64,000 nt of DNA, taken from contig DF236962.1 in NCBI GenBank assembly GCA_000708835.1, positions 124,001 to 188,000 on the forward strand, read 5' to 3'. The DNA comes from Klebsormidium nitens. Its lineage: Eukaryota; Streptophyta; Klebsormidiophyceae; Klebsormidiales; Klebsormidiaceae. Shown in pieces: positions 33,401 to 46,100 of this stretch. Below the pieces are notes generated by a model, which saw only the letters and a list, made by a program, of their open reading frames with translations, was not told where the DNA came from and ran no database searches. The number at the start of each line of letters is the position of its first letter. Within the stretch, counting starts at the first letter, position 1. The translations under genes were made by a program, and so were the position numbers.

Positions 33401-34368
33401 CGTGCAGTGTTCGACGACTGTGAAACTCTGCATCCCTCCTGCCAAAAGGAGCAACACGACGGAAGAGTTCTCGTTGTGGAATGCACATCCTTTCCCGCTT
33501 CTTTCCAAGTAAAAGGCTGGCCCGTTTGGAGTCCGCTCTCCCCCTTCGGCCATGCAAGGCTCGTCATCTTTTGCCAGTCTTCAGGCCCTAAAGTCAGCCG
33601 CATCATGTTTTTGCCAGGCCGCTCCGCCCGCCGGAGTTCCGGTGTTCCGGACCACCCTTCCAGCCCGGAACGGCGGCACCCGCCAGCGTTGGTCTGGTAC
33701 CGAAGAGTTGCAGCGGCCCCGGACGGCGGACGCCGCGGAAAGACAGAGAGCCAGCTGGTCGGGGCCGTCCGGTGCGCCGCCCGAAAGTGCCCGCTCTAGT
33801 TTGAGGTGAGCGGTTCGGCCCTTCGTGCAACTACAAAATCCTCCCTTTTGCTAGTCTTATTCCTACCTGGGGGTTAGTAGGAAGGTTTGCAAAATTCCGA
33901 TTTCACGAGTGAAAACCAGCTTGTGGTTGTCAGAGGGTTAGTCGCCCTTTCTCGCTGCCGTTTCGCGTGATCAACCCAGTAACATTACCGGCCATGTACA
34001 GAAGGAAAAATTGCTTTCACCGCTTTCAATACTTGTCAGGTGAATAAGGGCGGCAAGAAGCCCGCTCGCTTCTCAAGACCTCTTGATCGCCATTCTGAAT
34101 CCAGCAGCACTCTCGCGGACTGTTCTACTTGGCGTGGAAATAGCGTGGAAATACCGTGGAAATAGCGTCTTCTTGCCTGATTTGCAGGTCGGCCGGGCCA
34201 CGTGACCCGGTGCCTAGCAAACTGATGGGCCTCTTGGTCCGGTGGACCACCGAGCGGCAGATCGCCGGCGACCTGGCGCAGGAGCACTCGCTCTGGATGG
34301 CCGCCTCCCAAGAGAGACTGCGCACGGCCGGGGCGGTTCTCAATATCAGAGCGCCCATCAAGCAATGA
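15445..34368 (+). CDS. CEP164: CEP164 orthologue, centriolar distal-appendage / ciliogenesis protein
   Basis: Twenty-two exons: 15445-15535, 17265-17376, 18018-18174, 18709-18873, 19355-19538, 19958-20292, 20910-21119, 21594-21671, 22146-22247, 22804-22875, 23868-24047, 24432-24599, 25608-25870, 26381-27044, 27375-28043, 28348-28485, 28945-29142, 29629-31521, 32097-32255, 32960-33094, 33618-33805 and 34188-34368 (TGA). All phases agree; about 2113 codons, against roughly 1460 residues in human CEP164. The N-terminus carries [40 protein letters not shown] and the WW domain ([20 protein letters not shown]), closely matching animal CEP164. Long Glu/Arg/Lys-rich coiled coils fill exons 7-18. The 631-codon exon 18 also holds a low-complexity region with an in-frame 26-residue tandem repeat. 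In animals the protein sits on mother-centriole distal appendages and docks the basal body; a role in zoospore or sperm flagella is inferred. The exon 17 donor is GC (CAG|GCAAGG). Several introns contain decayed partial exon copies. Confidence 0.93.
20686..20727. repeat. 21-bp perfect tandem duplication in a CEP164 intron
   Basis: Two exact head-to-tail copies of a 21-base unit (20686-20706 and 20707-20727, core ACCGGCAGAATCACCTG) lie in the intron before exon 7. Confidence 0.9.
23360..23905 (+). repeat. Five tandem copies of the start of CEP164 exon 11 with its 3' splice site
   Basis: The intact exon begins at 23868 (TCGCTGCCCGGGAGCGTGGC). Decayed copies of its first 45-60 bases begin at 23360, 23466, 23589 and 23731, spaced 106-142 bases apart. 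Each follows an AG with a pyrimidine-rich tract. Part of the intron upstream is also repeated (AATCCAACCCCCTTAACC near 23541 and 23820). The four upstream copies lack the rest of the exon and its donor, and run into stop codons or intron sequence. Confidence 0.9.
24657..24717 (+). repeat. Decayed downstream copy of the end of CEP164 exon 12
   Basis: GAGGAGAAG, then CGGCGCGCTAACGAGAGGG and CCTCGCAGAGAAGTGAAGC, resemble the last 43 bases of the exon and its donor at 24557-24608. They lie about 100 bases downstream, in the following intron. Confidence 0.8.
25278..25655 (+). repeat. Three tandem copies of the start of CEP164 exon 13 with its 3' splice site
   Basis: The intact exon starts at 25608 (GTGGCCCAGATGATGGCGGG). 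Decayed copies start at 25278 and about 25452 and extend 35-45 bases. The preceding intron tract (GACCCCTnATATTCCTTTC type) is repeated with each. More degraded copies of that intron tract alone are visible near 25115 and 25170. The first copy keeps its CAG; in the second it has become AAG. Confidence 0.88.
30355..30501 (+). repeat. In-frame 78-bp tandem repeat inside CEP164 exon 18
   Basis: Codons at 30355-30432 and 30433-30501 encode near-identical units with core [20 protein letters not shown], 26 residues in the first copy and 23 in the second. Only a few bases differ, so the duplication is recent. Confidence 0.95.
32802..32845 (+). repeat. Decayed upstream copy of the start of CEP164 exon 20
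   Basis: After GGACAG the sequence encodes EERVRKRG, matching EERQRKRG at the start of the intact exon (32960), 158 bases downstream. The acceptor CAG is kept. Confidence 0.7.
33222..33269 (+). repeat. Decayed downstream copy of the end of CEP164 exon 20
   Basis: CAACGGGCGCGCCAAATCTG followed by CGCGCTCAAGACCGAGCTC and a GAGGAGGTG end closely resembles 33048-33098, the last 47 bases of the exon plus its donor, about 175 bases downstream. Confidence 0.8.
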
Positions 34369-37199
34369 AGGTGAGTTCGAGGTGCGGTATAGATTTGTTG
34401 GCGGAACGAATTGCGAGTGTCTGTAACTCGGGTACAAAGTTCTGTTCGTTTTAGTCGAATCCGCAAAGCCATATCTAGCAGAGAGCTCGCAAGGATCCTG
34501 AAAGTGCTCTGGATATGTTGCTCTGTGAGAGGAGACGCTCGACCAAACGAAACGGAAAAGGTCGACTCTTCGGCGGCAGCTTTGGCATGGGCCTCTGCAG
34601 TGTCGCACAAAAGTACTTTGGTCTCTCGACCCGATATTCGAGCTCTGCTCTTGTAAGGCTCGCAATCGCTAACCTTGTGAATTACTCTTCATGCAGGTTG
34701 GACTCGGTTCTACGATCACGATCCTGGTGCGGGGCCAAAGCGAACTTGAAACTTCACTGCCTTCTGATCAAGGTTAGCACTAAACAGCTTAGGTGGAAGC
34801 CAGGCGAACCGAGGATCATGCGTCAAGCAGCACCGCCAAAAAACCCTTAAATATCTGCGCATCTTAGAAAGCTGGGCTCAGCTTACAAATAGGTACATAA
34901 ACGGTCATAGCTATGGGTGACCTACAAGGTGGTGCCTGCTTCATGTTGATACTGAAGTTTCGCCGTTTCCTTGCCTACCAAGGATCTGGTTCTTGTCTTC
35001 AGTTAGGTTCGTCTTCGGTGGTAGAAAAGGAAAATTTCAAACCGATTCGATCATTAGTGTTGAGTATCAAGGTGACGCAAGGCCCCTGGACTTCAGGACA
35101 TTATCTTTCTTACAAAACCTTTGTGCTTTATCTATATGTAAGTAAGACCCCTAAGTCGTCACAACTAAATCCTGTGCAAACCAAAGGCGCGTTGCTCTGT
35201 GACAGACTGCACCACCTGGTTTGAATTCTAGTTGTCTTTTGACTAGAAAATGAAGCCATGAAATCTTGAACGAGCAGATTGCACTTATGGTCCCAGCCCA
35301 TATGCTGGTGCTCCTGCCGGCATGCAGCGGCCTTACTGCCTTGCGTTATAGCGATTCGCAGGGTGTTCAACGTATATGACCATCGGAACCCAACCACGGG
35401 GTATGGGGCTAGCGACGGCCCTTGGTTTTGACTCTTTCGATCGAGACCCGGGCCTGCGCCAGACCATAACAATTGGGATTGATCATTCGATCATGATCAT
35501 CTGCGACATGTACGAACTGAGCGCTGATGCCTGAAACTGGTACGTAAACAACGTGATATCATGCAGGGCACATGGCACGTATACTGTAGACCAGCGAGCT
35601 TTCGTCCACGTCGTGCTGCGCAACGTGCATGTATGATCAAATTCATATGGGCCTGGTTTTTCCTTGCAGGTATGTGCTCTGGTTTGACCGAAGCTCGCAT
35701 GCAAATGCAGGTACACATATGAAGGTATGCAACATTCAACTGCTAAGGTACGGCCTGGTGCATTCATGTTTGCATCAAAGCACAATCATGGACCGTCATG
35801 GACCGTGCATACATCTGGCAGATTTGCTTGGCAACTTCACCACTTCTTGTGCCTGATGAGAGGTGCTAGCTCGTGCTAGCTCGTGCTAGCTCGGTGCTAG
35901 CTAGGTGCTAGCTCGGTGCTAGAGATGATGTAAGCAGTCACTGAGATTCAGAACACCCAAACTCAGAGCAGGCCAAAGCCTACAGTACCTACTACGATTC
36001 GACGGGCGCCGCAGTAAGCGCGGCCGCGCCTACATCAGCACCGCGGCCGCGCGTGCCACTTGGGAAAAAGGATGCGGCTGCACACTCGACAAGTTGCATA
36101 CATGGCGCGAATGAAGCCTCATGAGCGCGGGCGAGTAGCACACGTGAGGAACTGTGGCGGTCAATGTTATGGTCTTGACAAGCCTGATATATTCCAGGCT
36201 CAGGCAATCACAATGATAGGAGGTCTGAATGGGCCTAGGGGAGCCCTGTCGGGGGCTCTGGATGCGAGAGATTTGCTGTGAAGCGACAAGTGTCACAAAA
36301 GAAGCCTGAACTCCATAAAGTGCTGCAGAATTGGGGGATTATGGGGAAGTAGCATGAAAGACACAAGGTGCTTGAGCCGGCCAAAAATCATCAGTAAGGG
36401 TGGGCCGCATGCCTGAAGCAGATTCTAAAATGAAAAGATCATAGAGGGCGCGGAGTTTGCAGATTGGCATCAATGTTGGGCAACGTTGAGCGATACGTGC
36501 TCACTCCGGTGAGGTGTTCCTCCATTTGCATCAGCAGAAGATGTAGCACAGTATGCTTGTCTCTGTTGATATATCTTGTGTGTTGTGTCGGTCTGCTTGT
36601 AGAATGGAGGTTTTAAAACTGTTGTGGAAGGACTGTTTAGCCACCTTTCGGTAAATGCCTCAAGTATACCACTTAAGGCCTTTGTTTCTTTAGACTAGCC
36701 TGTCTCAATTGCCTCATCGGTTGCTCCCATATTGCAGTTCCTCTCTTCTCTGGATGGCAATGTTAGCATCCTTCAAAGTTACAGATATAGCATATTGAAG
36801 GCCCCATTTGATGCAGCTTAGGCTTGAAGAAGCAAATACTTCAAGTATGGTGGTGCAGAAGCCTGATTCGTCGAATGCGTGGGCTTACGTGTCTGCAGGA
36901 AGGTCTGCGGCAAATGAATGATTTTTTGACTCAAAACACGAATAGTTTCATAAGCCACTGAGGTGGTTCAATGCCACCTCAGCGTTTAAGAGGCTCCCAA
37001 GATGCGCAACTCCTGTCGTTTACAGCATTTGTTAAGATGGTGCGATCAATATAGAAAAGGAAGTCAGGAACAGTCAAGTCTAGCTGGTGTAGGACTTGCG
37101 CATTCAGGTCCCGTGTCGTGTTACCATTATTCTTCCTACTGATTGTTTGATCGAGTGCTTTGCTCAGTAAACAATAAGCCCCTCTTCCCCACTTGCCAG
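34369..37199. other. Intergenic region between CEP164 and VPS13B
   Basis: Contains the CEP164 3' untranslated region, the VPS13B promoter and, presumably, the short first VPS13B exon (roughly the first 8 codons, not located). No convincing coding frame is present. It holds the GCTAGC repeat at 35862-35922 and two GCGGCCGC sites near 36020-36050. Confidence 0.5.
35862..35922. repeat. Short tandem repeat of TGCTAGCTCG-type units
   Basis: Six near-identical 10-12 base units centred on the palindrome GCTAGC, with small insertions (TCG/TCGG/TAGG) between them. Confidence 0.9.
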
Positions 37200-40100
37200 G
37201 TGGTGCTCCGGTTTGCCCGCAAGTACATCAAAAATGTGGAGGGAGCCGCAGCAAGTGACCTGCAGGTCTCCTTGTCGGGGGGCTCGCTCGTCTTCCGCAA
37301 CTTCGAACTCAACCTTGAAGGTGCGTAAGGGCCTGGTCTGTATTCTGACAGTGCGTTGCAATAGCAGCGGACAGGGGGTGGCTTCAGAAGATTGCCCAAT
37401 GGATGCTAATAACATACAGAGTCAGGGACTTTAATCGTCAAAGGATGTGGTTTGGGACGTGAAGACGAGTTTGACGCCAAGATTTTGACTCCAATCAGTT
37501 GCTGTTCCTTGCAGCCCCGACCATTCAAACTTGACAGCTGTACGCGAGTCAGAGTCCGGTCTTACAGATTTCAAGGAACCAGAATGGCATGGAGCATCGT
37601 TATGGAAACAACGACAGTGCTTCTTCGGCCCAATCGAATCCTATGTGACAGTTCTTCACCCATTACTTCTGAAGTTGACTGTAGAAAGTACCGTTGTGTG
37701 GTTAAGTTGACCATCTCTAACCACCTGTCAACATGAACGAGCTCTAACTAGCTCGGATGTTTCTACAAGAGCTCTTGAGGACCTATGATGTTCCTAATTC
37801 ATAATATATTAAGTTAGTTGGAATCGGCCTTGAATAGACCCAGCATACTTCTGGCTCTTCTTTCATGGATTATTATGACGTTGACCCGTTCTAACCAGAC
37901 CCTAACCCCGCAGAGGTCGTGAAGAACCTGCCCTGCTCGGTGGTGCGCACATTCGCCCGTGAGCTTCAGATCAAGATTCCTTGGACCAGGCTCGCGACCG
38001 ACCCCATCGAAATCGTCCTCGACACTGTGGAATGCGTCTTTGCAAAGGGCAAGGGGCCTCGGCCCGCTCCAGGAGAGTCGTCTGAGAAGGAGGCTGCGGA
38101 ACAGGAAGCGAGCAAGGGCGACGATGCCGATCCTGGTTAGTTTCTCAAAGATTTTGGGTTGTTTGTCTGCTGCTCCAGAGACAAGAAAGTTCTACCGCAT
38201 TGTCCGGCTCTGGCCGCTTTCCGAATTGAATTAAGACCATGTGCAGACAAATAAGCATTGCCACCTACTTGCGGAAAGTGCTTTCTTTACTGATATATAT
38301 TTTATTTCATGGCAAAAAAGGAGGGTTAAATGTAGGGGCTGTCTGTGGCTTCGAGATTGCTTCCACGAGCCTGAGCTGCTTGCAACGTGACTTGTCTAGC
38401 TTGTTCAAAAATTAGTCCCTCGTTCTTCGTGCTTGTTTTGAAATCTTCGAAGTTGCAGATGCAGTCCAAGTATGCTGTCCCCGGGCATTGACTGACTGCC
38501 TACTCCTCTCTTTCAGGCGATCACGAGGCTTATTCGCAGACCTGGGTCGGCTCCCTGCTCCAGTCCGCGCTCGCCAACGTCACTGTCCGCGTCAAGAACT
38601 CCGTCATCAAATACATCGCCGACGGGGCGGTGGCCACTGTCTCGGTCGAATCCGCGGTCGCGTACTCGGCCGGGAAAGACTGGCAGCCGATCACCGATCC
38701 GCTTCTCGGACTGCGCCGCGTGTGCGCTCTCAACAACATCTCGGTGTGTCTGGACGAGTTGGATTCGTTCGGGCGGGTCGCAGAGTACCAGGAGGCCCTG
38801 CTGAAGGAGCGGTTGGTGAGCGTGCGGCTGTCTCTGGTGCCAGCACGGGGGGGAAACAAGGCCCGGCGATGCGAAGCGGAAGTGATCGTCGGCCCACTCG
38901 ATGCCTCCGTGAGCAATTCCCAGTTGGACCAGATCCGCCGGATCGTGAGTGGGTTCCGGAGCGGGGCAGGGGAGGTGCGGGGCAGAGAGCAAAACGTAAC
39001 AGAGGGGGAAGAGGCGAAGAGAAGAGAGATTGACGGAAATTTAGTAGAGGCGTCACAGGTTGCTCGAGATGACGGGGATGAGAGCGGTATCCAAAGGAAA
39101 GGACTGGATGGCGAGAACTCGAGGAGTACTGGTCTAGTTTCGAGTGGGGACAGGCTATCTCCACCTGAGTCGGAGGGCTCCACCGGTGATGACTTGGACG
39201 GACGGAATGTCGACGAGCGGACTGCGGACGGAGCCGGACACGAGCCCCTCAAAAGCAACGCGCTGGTGCAGGCCGCCGCAGCAGGGTGGCGCCCCATNNN
39301 NNNNNNNNNNNNNNNNNNNNNNNNNNNNNNNNNNNNNNNNNNNNNNNNNNNNNNNNNNNNNNNNNNNNNNNNNNNNNNNNNNNNNNNNNNNNNNNNNNNN
39401 NNNNNNNNNNNNNNNNNNNNNNNNNNNNNNNNNNNNNNNNNNNNNNNNNNNNNNNNNNNNNNNNNNNNNNNNNNNNNNNNNNNNNNNNNNNNNNNNNNNN
39501 NNNNNNNNNNNNNNNNNNNNNNNNNNNNNNNNNNNNNNNNNNNNNNNNNNNNNNNNNNNNNNNNNNNNNNNNNNNNNNNNNNNNNNNNNNNNNNNNNNNN
39601 NNNNNNNNNNNNNNNNNNNNNNNNNNNNNNNNNNNNNNNNNNNNNNNNNNNNNNNNNNNNNNNNNNNNNNNNNNNNNNNNNNNNNNNNNNNNNNNNNNNN
39701 NNNNNNNNNNNNNNNNNNNNNNNNNNNNNNNNNNNNNNNNNNNNNNNNNNNNNNNNNNNNNNNNNNNNNNNNNNNNNNNNNNNNNNNNNNNNNNNNNNNN
39801 NNNNNNNNNNNNNNNNNNNNNNNNNNNNNNNNNNNNNNNNNNNNNNNNNNNNNNNNNNNNNNNNNNNNNNNNNNGGCTGGGCGTGGAACTTTTTGGCCAA
39901 TGAGGAGGCGACAGCTGGCGCGGCCGAAGCGGCGGCGCAGCGAAGGGAGGCGCTTCAGCAGATGGAAGAAGAAGCTGACGTGTTGGGTCTCCTCGGTTCG
40001 GGGGGGCCGCTCGACCTGGCGTTCCGGTTGAAGCTTACCGGGGGGGAGGTGAAGCTGCGCCACGTGCCCCCCCCTGAAGTGAAAAAGGGACCGGTCCGGC

Positions 40101-43100
40101 ATTCGAGCGCCGGGGGGAGTGCGTCTGAAGATGGTGGAGTGTCCGAGAAAGATGACGACAGCACTACGGTGGTGGACAAGGCCGTGATAGAGCAGACTCT
40201 CAGCCCCCCCGCCGCGGGCGTATTCATCCCGACCCCGGACCTCTTCTCGAGCCTTCCGGACGTCCGCAGCCCGCGCTTTCGGAATTCTGAATCCGGCGCT
40301 AAGGCCCAGTTTGCGGTCCTGGCCTGGGGAGGGCTCTCGGTGGATGCTGACGTGGCACAGGAGGCCCTGCAATCGGTTAGCGCTCGGTTAGACTGGGCGC
40401 GGGTTACGAAGCCCGGTGCGGTGGCAAACGAGGGCCCTTCGGACGTGTTGCTAGCGATTCTGCCCGACCGGGATGGGGGCCAATTCGCTGCGCGACGGCA
40501 GCTCTCTTTTCCGGGGAGTCCCGTCTCAGACTTCGGTACAGATGCTGCATCCCAAGCTTCTAGACTGAGCGCGCAGGTCGAAAAGTCCCGGGCTACCGAG
40601 GCGCAGCAACCGACTCCCTCCGGTGCGACCAAGTTCCGTTCCGCTTCCTCCAGCCTCGCTTCGCCCCAACTCGCAACCCCCTCGGCGAAGTCACCTTCCG
40701 ACGAGGCTACGTCCCCCGAGCGGAAGGCCCTGCAAATCACGTGGCAGAGCGAGGAACGTCCCATAGATTCGGGCGAAGCAGGAAACGACAAGGCCCCGAA
40801 GCTACAGGCTTTGGTGGGACACGTGGCAGTCGCCTACAGGCCGGGGCTCGTGGCTGGCCTGAAGAGCTTCATGCAGAGCGGGCGGGACGGAATGGAAGCG
40901 GCTGACGTCATCGTCGGCCAGGATGACGGTGATGGCTTGGAGAAAGGGGGAAAGGCTGGTAGCAGTGGACACGTCAGCGAGGCGGAGAGATTGGCCCCCG
41001 GGTGGTACTCGGAGGCGGCCAATCAGGTGGTAGATGAAACCCCCTCAGGGGATAACGGTGAAATCGGTGAACTTTCCTTCTTAGCACGGGTCCGTGAGAG
41101 GGTGTCCGCTTTGCCGGCCTTTGAGGTCTCGGTCGAAACTTGCGAGTTGGCGGCGCTTGGCGCGGAATCGGAAAGTGGCCCGCCGGCAGTGGTGCTGAGT
41201 TCCGGACAATTGGAGTGTCGTCTTTCGGACCTTCTGGACGGTGCCAAAGAAGGGGAGGGAGGCGGGGCACGGGCGTTCGAGGTGGTTTTGCGAGAAGTGA
41301 AAGCGGATGCGGTTCCAGACTGGGCGCGTCAGCAGGTAAGAATAGTCCCCGTCCTGCATCGGCGCCTTCAATACGACTTGCAGGCTTTGTGTTGGTGTTG
41401 CCTTCGACTTACCTGTCTGCCTGCATTATCTTTGATTCACCTTCACGCTGTACCTATGGAGGCGATTAACTGGCTCACAAGCCTCGCAGAATGTCAAAGC
41501 CTTATGTGGTTCTTCAGGACTTTGGAATGAGATATAGACCTTAGAGCATTCTTGGAACTTCGTCAAGCAATTTTTTCGCCTAGTCTTCTTCGCGTTCGTA
41601 GGTTGGGTCAATTCAGGACTGCCCAGTATGTCCGAGGCTCCTGCAATTCCTTGCTTTTCCAGATATTGGTGCGAACGCCTCTTTCAAGGCAGACTTCTCA
41701 TTCCGCAAAAGGACCAGGTACTTATGAAACCGAATCTGCGACCAGCGCTAACCTCGCCAGACTTCCTTGCAGGAGTGCACTCAGATCTTGGACCCCACGA
41801 CTCTCTCGTGCTCGCTCTCTCTGCCCGGGTCACCACCCGGACCGACTTCGCCTACAACGCCGAACACTACTGTATCCTCCAACCGGTTCCGATTTCAATT
41901 GGGTGGCCCCGACTGCCGCTTGCTCGCACGGGTCGCAGACTCGACCCTCCACGACCTGACCGGGAAACAGCTCCCGGTGCAATTGCCCAAGGAAGCTTTT
42001 CACCAAGGTGAGGTTTATAGACGTCGGGAAGGACATCAGAGGAGCGGCCCACCTTCGATGTGAAGAATAGAGGAAGAACAGCCGTCAAGACCCTTCTTTT
42101 GGTGCCACGTTTTCGTTGGTGGCAACCGAAGATTGCTGGCGCTGCCTCGCAACATGGTGCCAATACCCTTTCACAGTTCCAATCACTTGTTCTGGACTTT
42201 TCTGGACAAGGAGTTTCGTCAAATTTTTCACCTTCGAAAGGAGCTTTCTTTAATGACTGTTTAAAAGGCAAGTGCTTTGAGAGAGGGAAAATGCACGAGA
42301 AAGGACGATGCCCCCTGATCGTCATCCGTAATATGCTTTTGTTCTTTCTGCAGGGACGTGGCTGGCAGTGGGGTGGACCGGCGCTTCCCTGACTGCCCAC
42401 GAAAGCGGTAACGAGGCGTTAGCGCTTGCTTTCCAAGCGGTGGAAGCAGAGGCGCTGGGCTCCAAGTACGCCACTCCCTTAACTTCTCCGCATCCGGCTC
42501 ATTCTGTGGACGCTAGAAATTGTTTACGAATTGAAGTCGGGGGCGGGCTTGGTTGTGCTCGGACAACGGGCAAGCTATGTAGGGATCGAGCACAGTTTCG
42601 CTGACAGCTCCGGTAATCCATCTTAAGAGGCCGTGGACAAGTTGGTTTTCAAAGAATCCCTGGCTGTTTTGGCGACTTGAAATTAACCGGAGGTGCGACT
42701 TGTATGTAAGGGTGGACCCGAGCATTCTGCGTAGTCACTACAGAAAAGCTTTCCATTGTGCGGAGTTTGGTGATGTATCGATTCACTTTCCAGGCCATCG
42801 ATCAAAGCTGATTGTGTCGTTCAAGAGCTATGCCGTTGGCGGAGTCAGGAGCGATGTGGGTTTGCGAAGGCATCTTGCGACAAGCCACCGGTTGCCGCTT
42901 GCGCGCTTACAACTCCCTTCAGCGCAGAACTTGAGTTGGAAGGCTTCTTTCTACCATCAACGTGCAGCTTTCCAAGTTTTCCTGCCAAAGAAGGACAAAA
43001 TTTGACGAAGAGAACATTTGAACTTTCCAGAAACGAAGTTTTTTTGGGTATCATTGGGGAACAACTGAACGGTCCAGCCAAAGCAGTCATGTAAAGCAAT

Positions 43101-46100
43101 TATTGATGCCATTTTCTTATGTAACCAATCTGGTTCTATGCTCCCGTGTCTCCACAGGCGCCTTCAATGCTGCCTTCTTTCTTTGCAGGTTATCCCTTTT
43201 CCCAAGAACTGGAGAGACTGACAGCATCCGAGTCACCATGACGTCAGCCGGAGGCGTCGACCGCCATTGTATAATAGCAGTAGGGCAAGTAGCGACAGTT
43301 GTAGACCTCCAGACCCTCCAAGCGCTCCGTGCTTTCCGCTCTGTTGACACCGCGGTCAGCAGCGGTAATCAGACAAAGACGGAGGCCACAGTTCCTAGTG
43401 TCAAGAGCCCCTCCCAAACCGAGGGGTCCATTGCCAGCCCCGCTCTATTCGGGCTGTTTGACACCGTCGCTTTAGACATCTCAAAGGTTCAGCTAAACAT
43501 CGCAAGCGCACGCAGCGAGAGCGAGGACAAGACGCCTCTTGTGATCGCTCCCACTTTCGCTTTGGCCAAAATCAGCCTCTCAATAAAAGGGTCAGCGAGC
43601 CACTCAGCCAGTCGGGAAACCTTTTCGCCTTCAGAAGTCGGTCGCTTGAACCACCGAGTGATCGTCACAAGCGTGACGTGGCGGGTGACGTCAGCGAGCG
43701 CGCGGCTGTTGTGTCTCAGCGGAGGCACGCCAGTCGACCTGGGGGCGCCGCTGCTGCACGTTGCTGACGTCAGCGGGAGCATCGAGCACGAAGAGTGGCG
43801 GGACAGCGCGCACGTGGCGCACAGTAAAAAGGTGAGGGCGGTAGCGCATCAGCTCTGGACCGGATTGCAAGCTCAGGATTTTGGCTTTGGAAAGACCCTT
43901 TGTGTTTTGCGAAGTCGTGCTTTCGAGGACCTCCAGCCTGACCTGCAAAATCATCTATGATGCTCATCTACGTCATCTGCACTATGACCAGCCTTGATGT
44001 CCCACGTTGAGGCCTCTGCTCAGTAGAAAATCCAGCTGACGAGCTAGACTCCGGCCTCTCGACTGACCCTTTTGATTTGTACAAGAGCATCAGATTGACA
44101 TGCTTGGATCGATGGATTGTGCAGGCAAGCGTGCTGCGGATAAGGGCCCTCAGCGGAGGCCTCACCCGCCAGCAACACGTGGCGCTGCTCCTCTTCCTCA
44201 AGGGCGCCTCCTCGAGCCACGTGTTACCTGAAGCGTCAGGCCACGTGGGCAGCGACTCTGCGGCCCCTGCTTCGGCGACAGCCCCTCCGAGTGCCACGTG
44301 TCGGATGGAGTCGAGGTCGCGGGTCGAGATCGACGGTCTGGAATTGAAGTTGGGGCTGTGGAAGGACAGGGGAGATGTGCTTTGGCCGGAGGCAGTGCAC
44401 GGGGACAGCTCGGTGCTGCGGATCGTCGCAACTGCTTTCAGAATAGAGGACGTTGAGACGCTTAGTATACGGGACCGCCCCTCGCCCCAATCCTCGTCCA
44501 CTGCTCCGGAATCCGCTCCTCGAGACTCGATTCCGCCGGACTCCGCTCGTTTGCATTCTGGTGCGCACGTGAGACCGGCGCTCCTCGAGAAAGATAGAAC
44601 GGTTACGTTGGTGACGGGCGATCTCAAAGTGCTCCTAGACCGGCGTGCTAGTCAGAACGACTCAGTAGAAGATACTCTAATTGCCACTGAGAATCCTGCG
44701 TTCGTTCATGCGATCCTTGAGCGCCGCCCCGGGAAAGGGCCGCCCGTCGAGGTGACGTGGCGCAGCAAAGGGGAGCAGCCCGGCAAGCTGGAGCTGAGCC
44801 TGGCGGAACTAGACTGGAGGCTCGATGCGCAACTGATCCAGGAGGTGAGGGTCGCGGTAGATATGATGACATCCTCAAGCGCTGTTGCTTTTGGAAGAAC
44901 GTCAGTGGTCCTCTTCTTTCAAGTCTCCGGTGGGCAGGACGAGTCGCTCTGTGGATCGTGAGCGGTCAGGTCGTTTTGTACGGTCACCTTTGCTGTTCTT
45001 AAGAGCTCTTTTGGTCACGAAGGAAAGGTCTGGGGCAGGTTCTAAGGGGCAGGTTCCGATTTTTTAGAACCAAGCACGTGCCTATGCAACACCCTGAGCG
45101 GATGGCTAACACTCATGATTCATTGATTGAAAACCACGGTTCGAGGTTTCTGTTGACGATTTTGTCATCTCACTGCTTGTTGTCTCAGACAATGTCTCGG
45201 ACAATGTCTGACGTCCGTTGCGCCGTTTCGAAGCGAATCCATACAATTTGATCCGTTTGGAGAATTTCGGTGGGGGCCTGCCTACTTTTACTCACACCCC
45301 GCTCTCACCATAGCCTGCAGATTGTCTGCTTTCGCTGACCTATCTGCCCTTGGGCAGGCCCGTTCGACAGTCCTACAAACTCCCTTGGATCCGTTTGCAG
45401 AGGCGACCAACTAATCACCTTCCGGAAACGCTGTACTACAATTAAAACCTCCCTGCTTGTCTCTCCGTTCATCACTCTCGCCTACGAACGCCGCAAGCAC
45501 TCTTTTTTGGACTCGTTTGCAGAGGCGACCATCGAAATACCTTCGTACTGTAATCTCAACCTTTCTTGCTTGTCTCTCCCCTCCAGTTCATCACCTTCGC
45601 CTACGAACGCCGCAAGCACTTCCCCAACCCGGGCGGACCGGACGTCCTCCCCGCCATCCCGACCGTCCGAATCATTACCGGCGCCTACCGCTGCCACGTT
45701 CTCTCCTCCCTCGAAGCCTTCCACGTGGCAGGCCCCAACGTCTCGAGCCGGGGTATTCACACCCCCGCCTTCGGTGCCCTACTCTTCAGCGAGAGCAGCG
45801 TGACACTTGTCAGTCCATCAGTCGATCCGGACGTCCGGCAGTGGGCGGGCGTACACGACTCGTCCGAACCCCTGAATCCTTCCACGGAAGCACGTGCCCT
45901 GGAGCTCGACTTCTCGCTACTGGGTTTCGGCCTTTCTCTGGTGGAGTCCCCGGTTGCGAGTGTCGCCCAAACTCACCCCCAAAATGTCACCCAAAGCTTA
46001 CCCCAAGAACAAACGTTCCAAACCCTCTCACAGAACCCGCTAACGACCAACCAAACCCCCCCAAAACCTCCTCCAAACCCCGTCCAAACCGCCCTCCCGT

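Noticed and set aside
38530-40791. Long minus-strand frames across VPS13B exon 3
   Set aside because: Shadows of a GC-rich exon and of the N gap. No protein-like features, while the plus-strand frame matches VPS13B and fits the splice phases.
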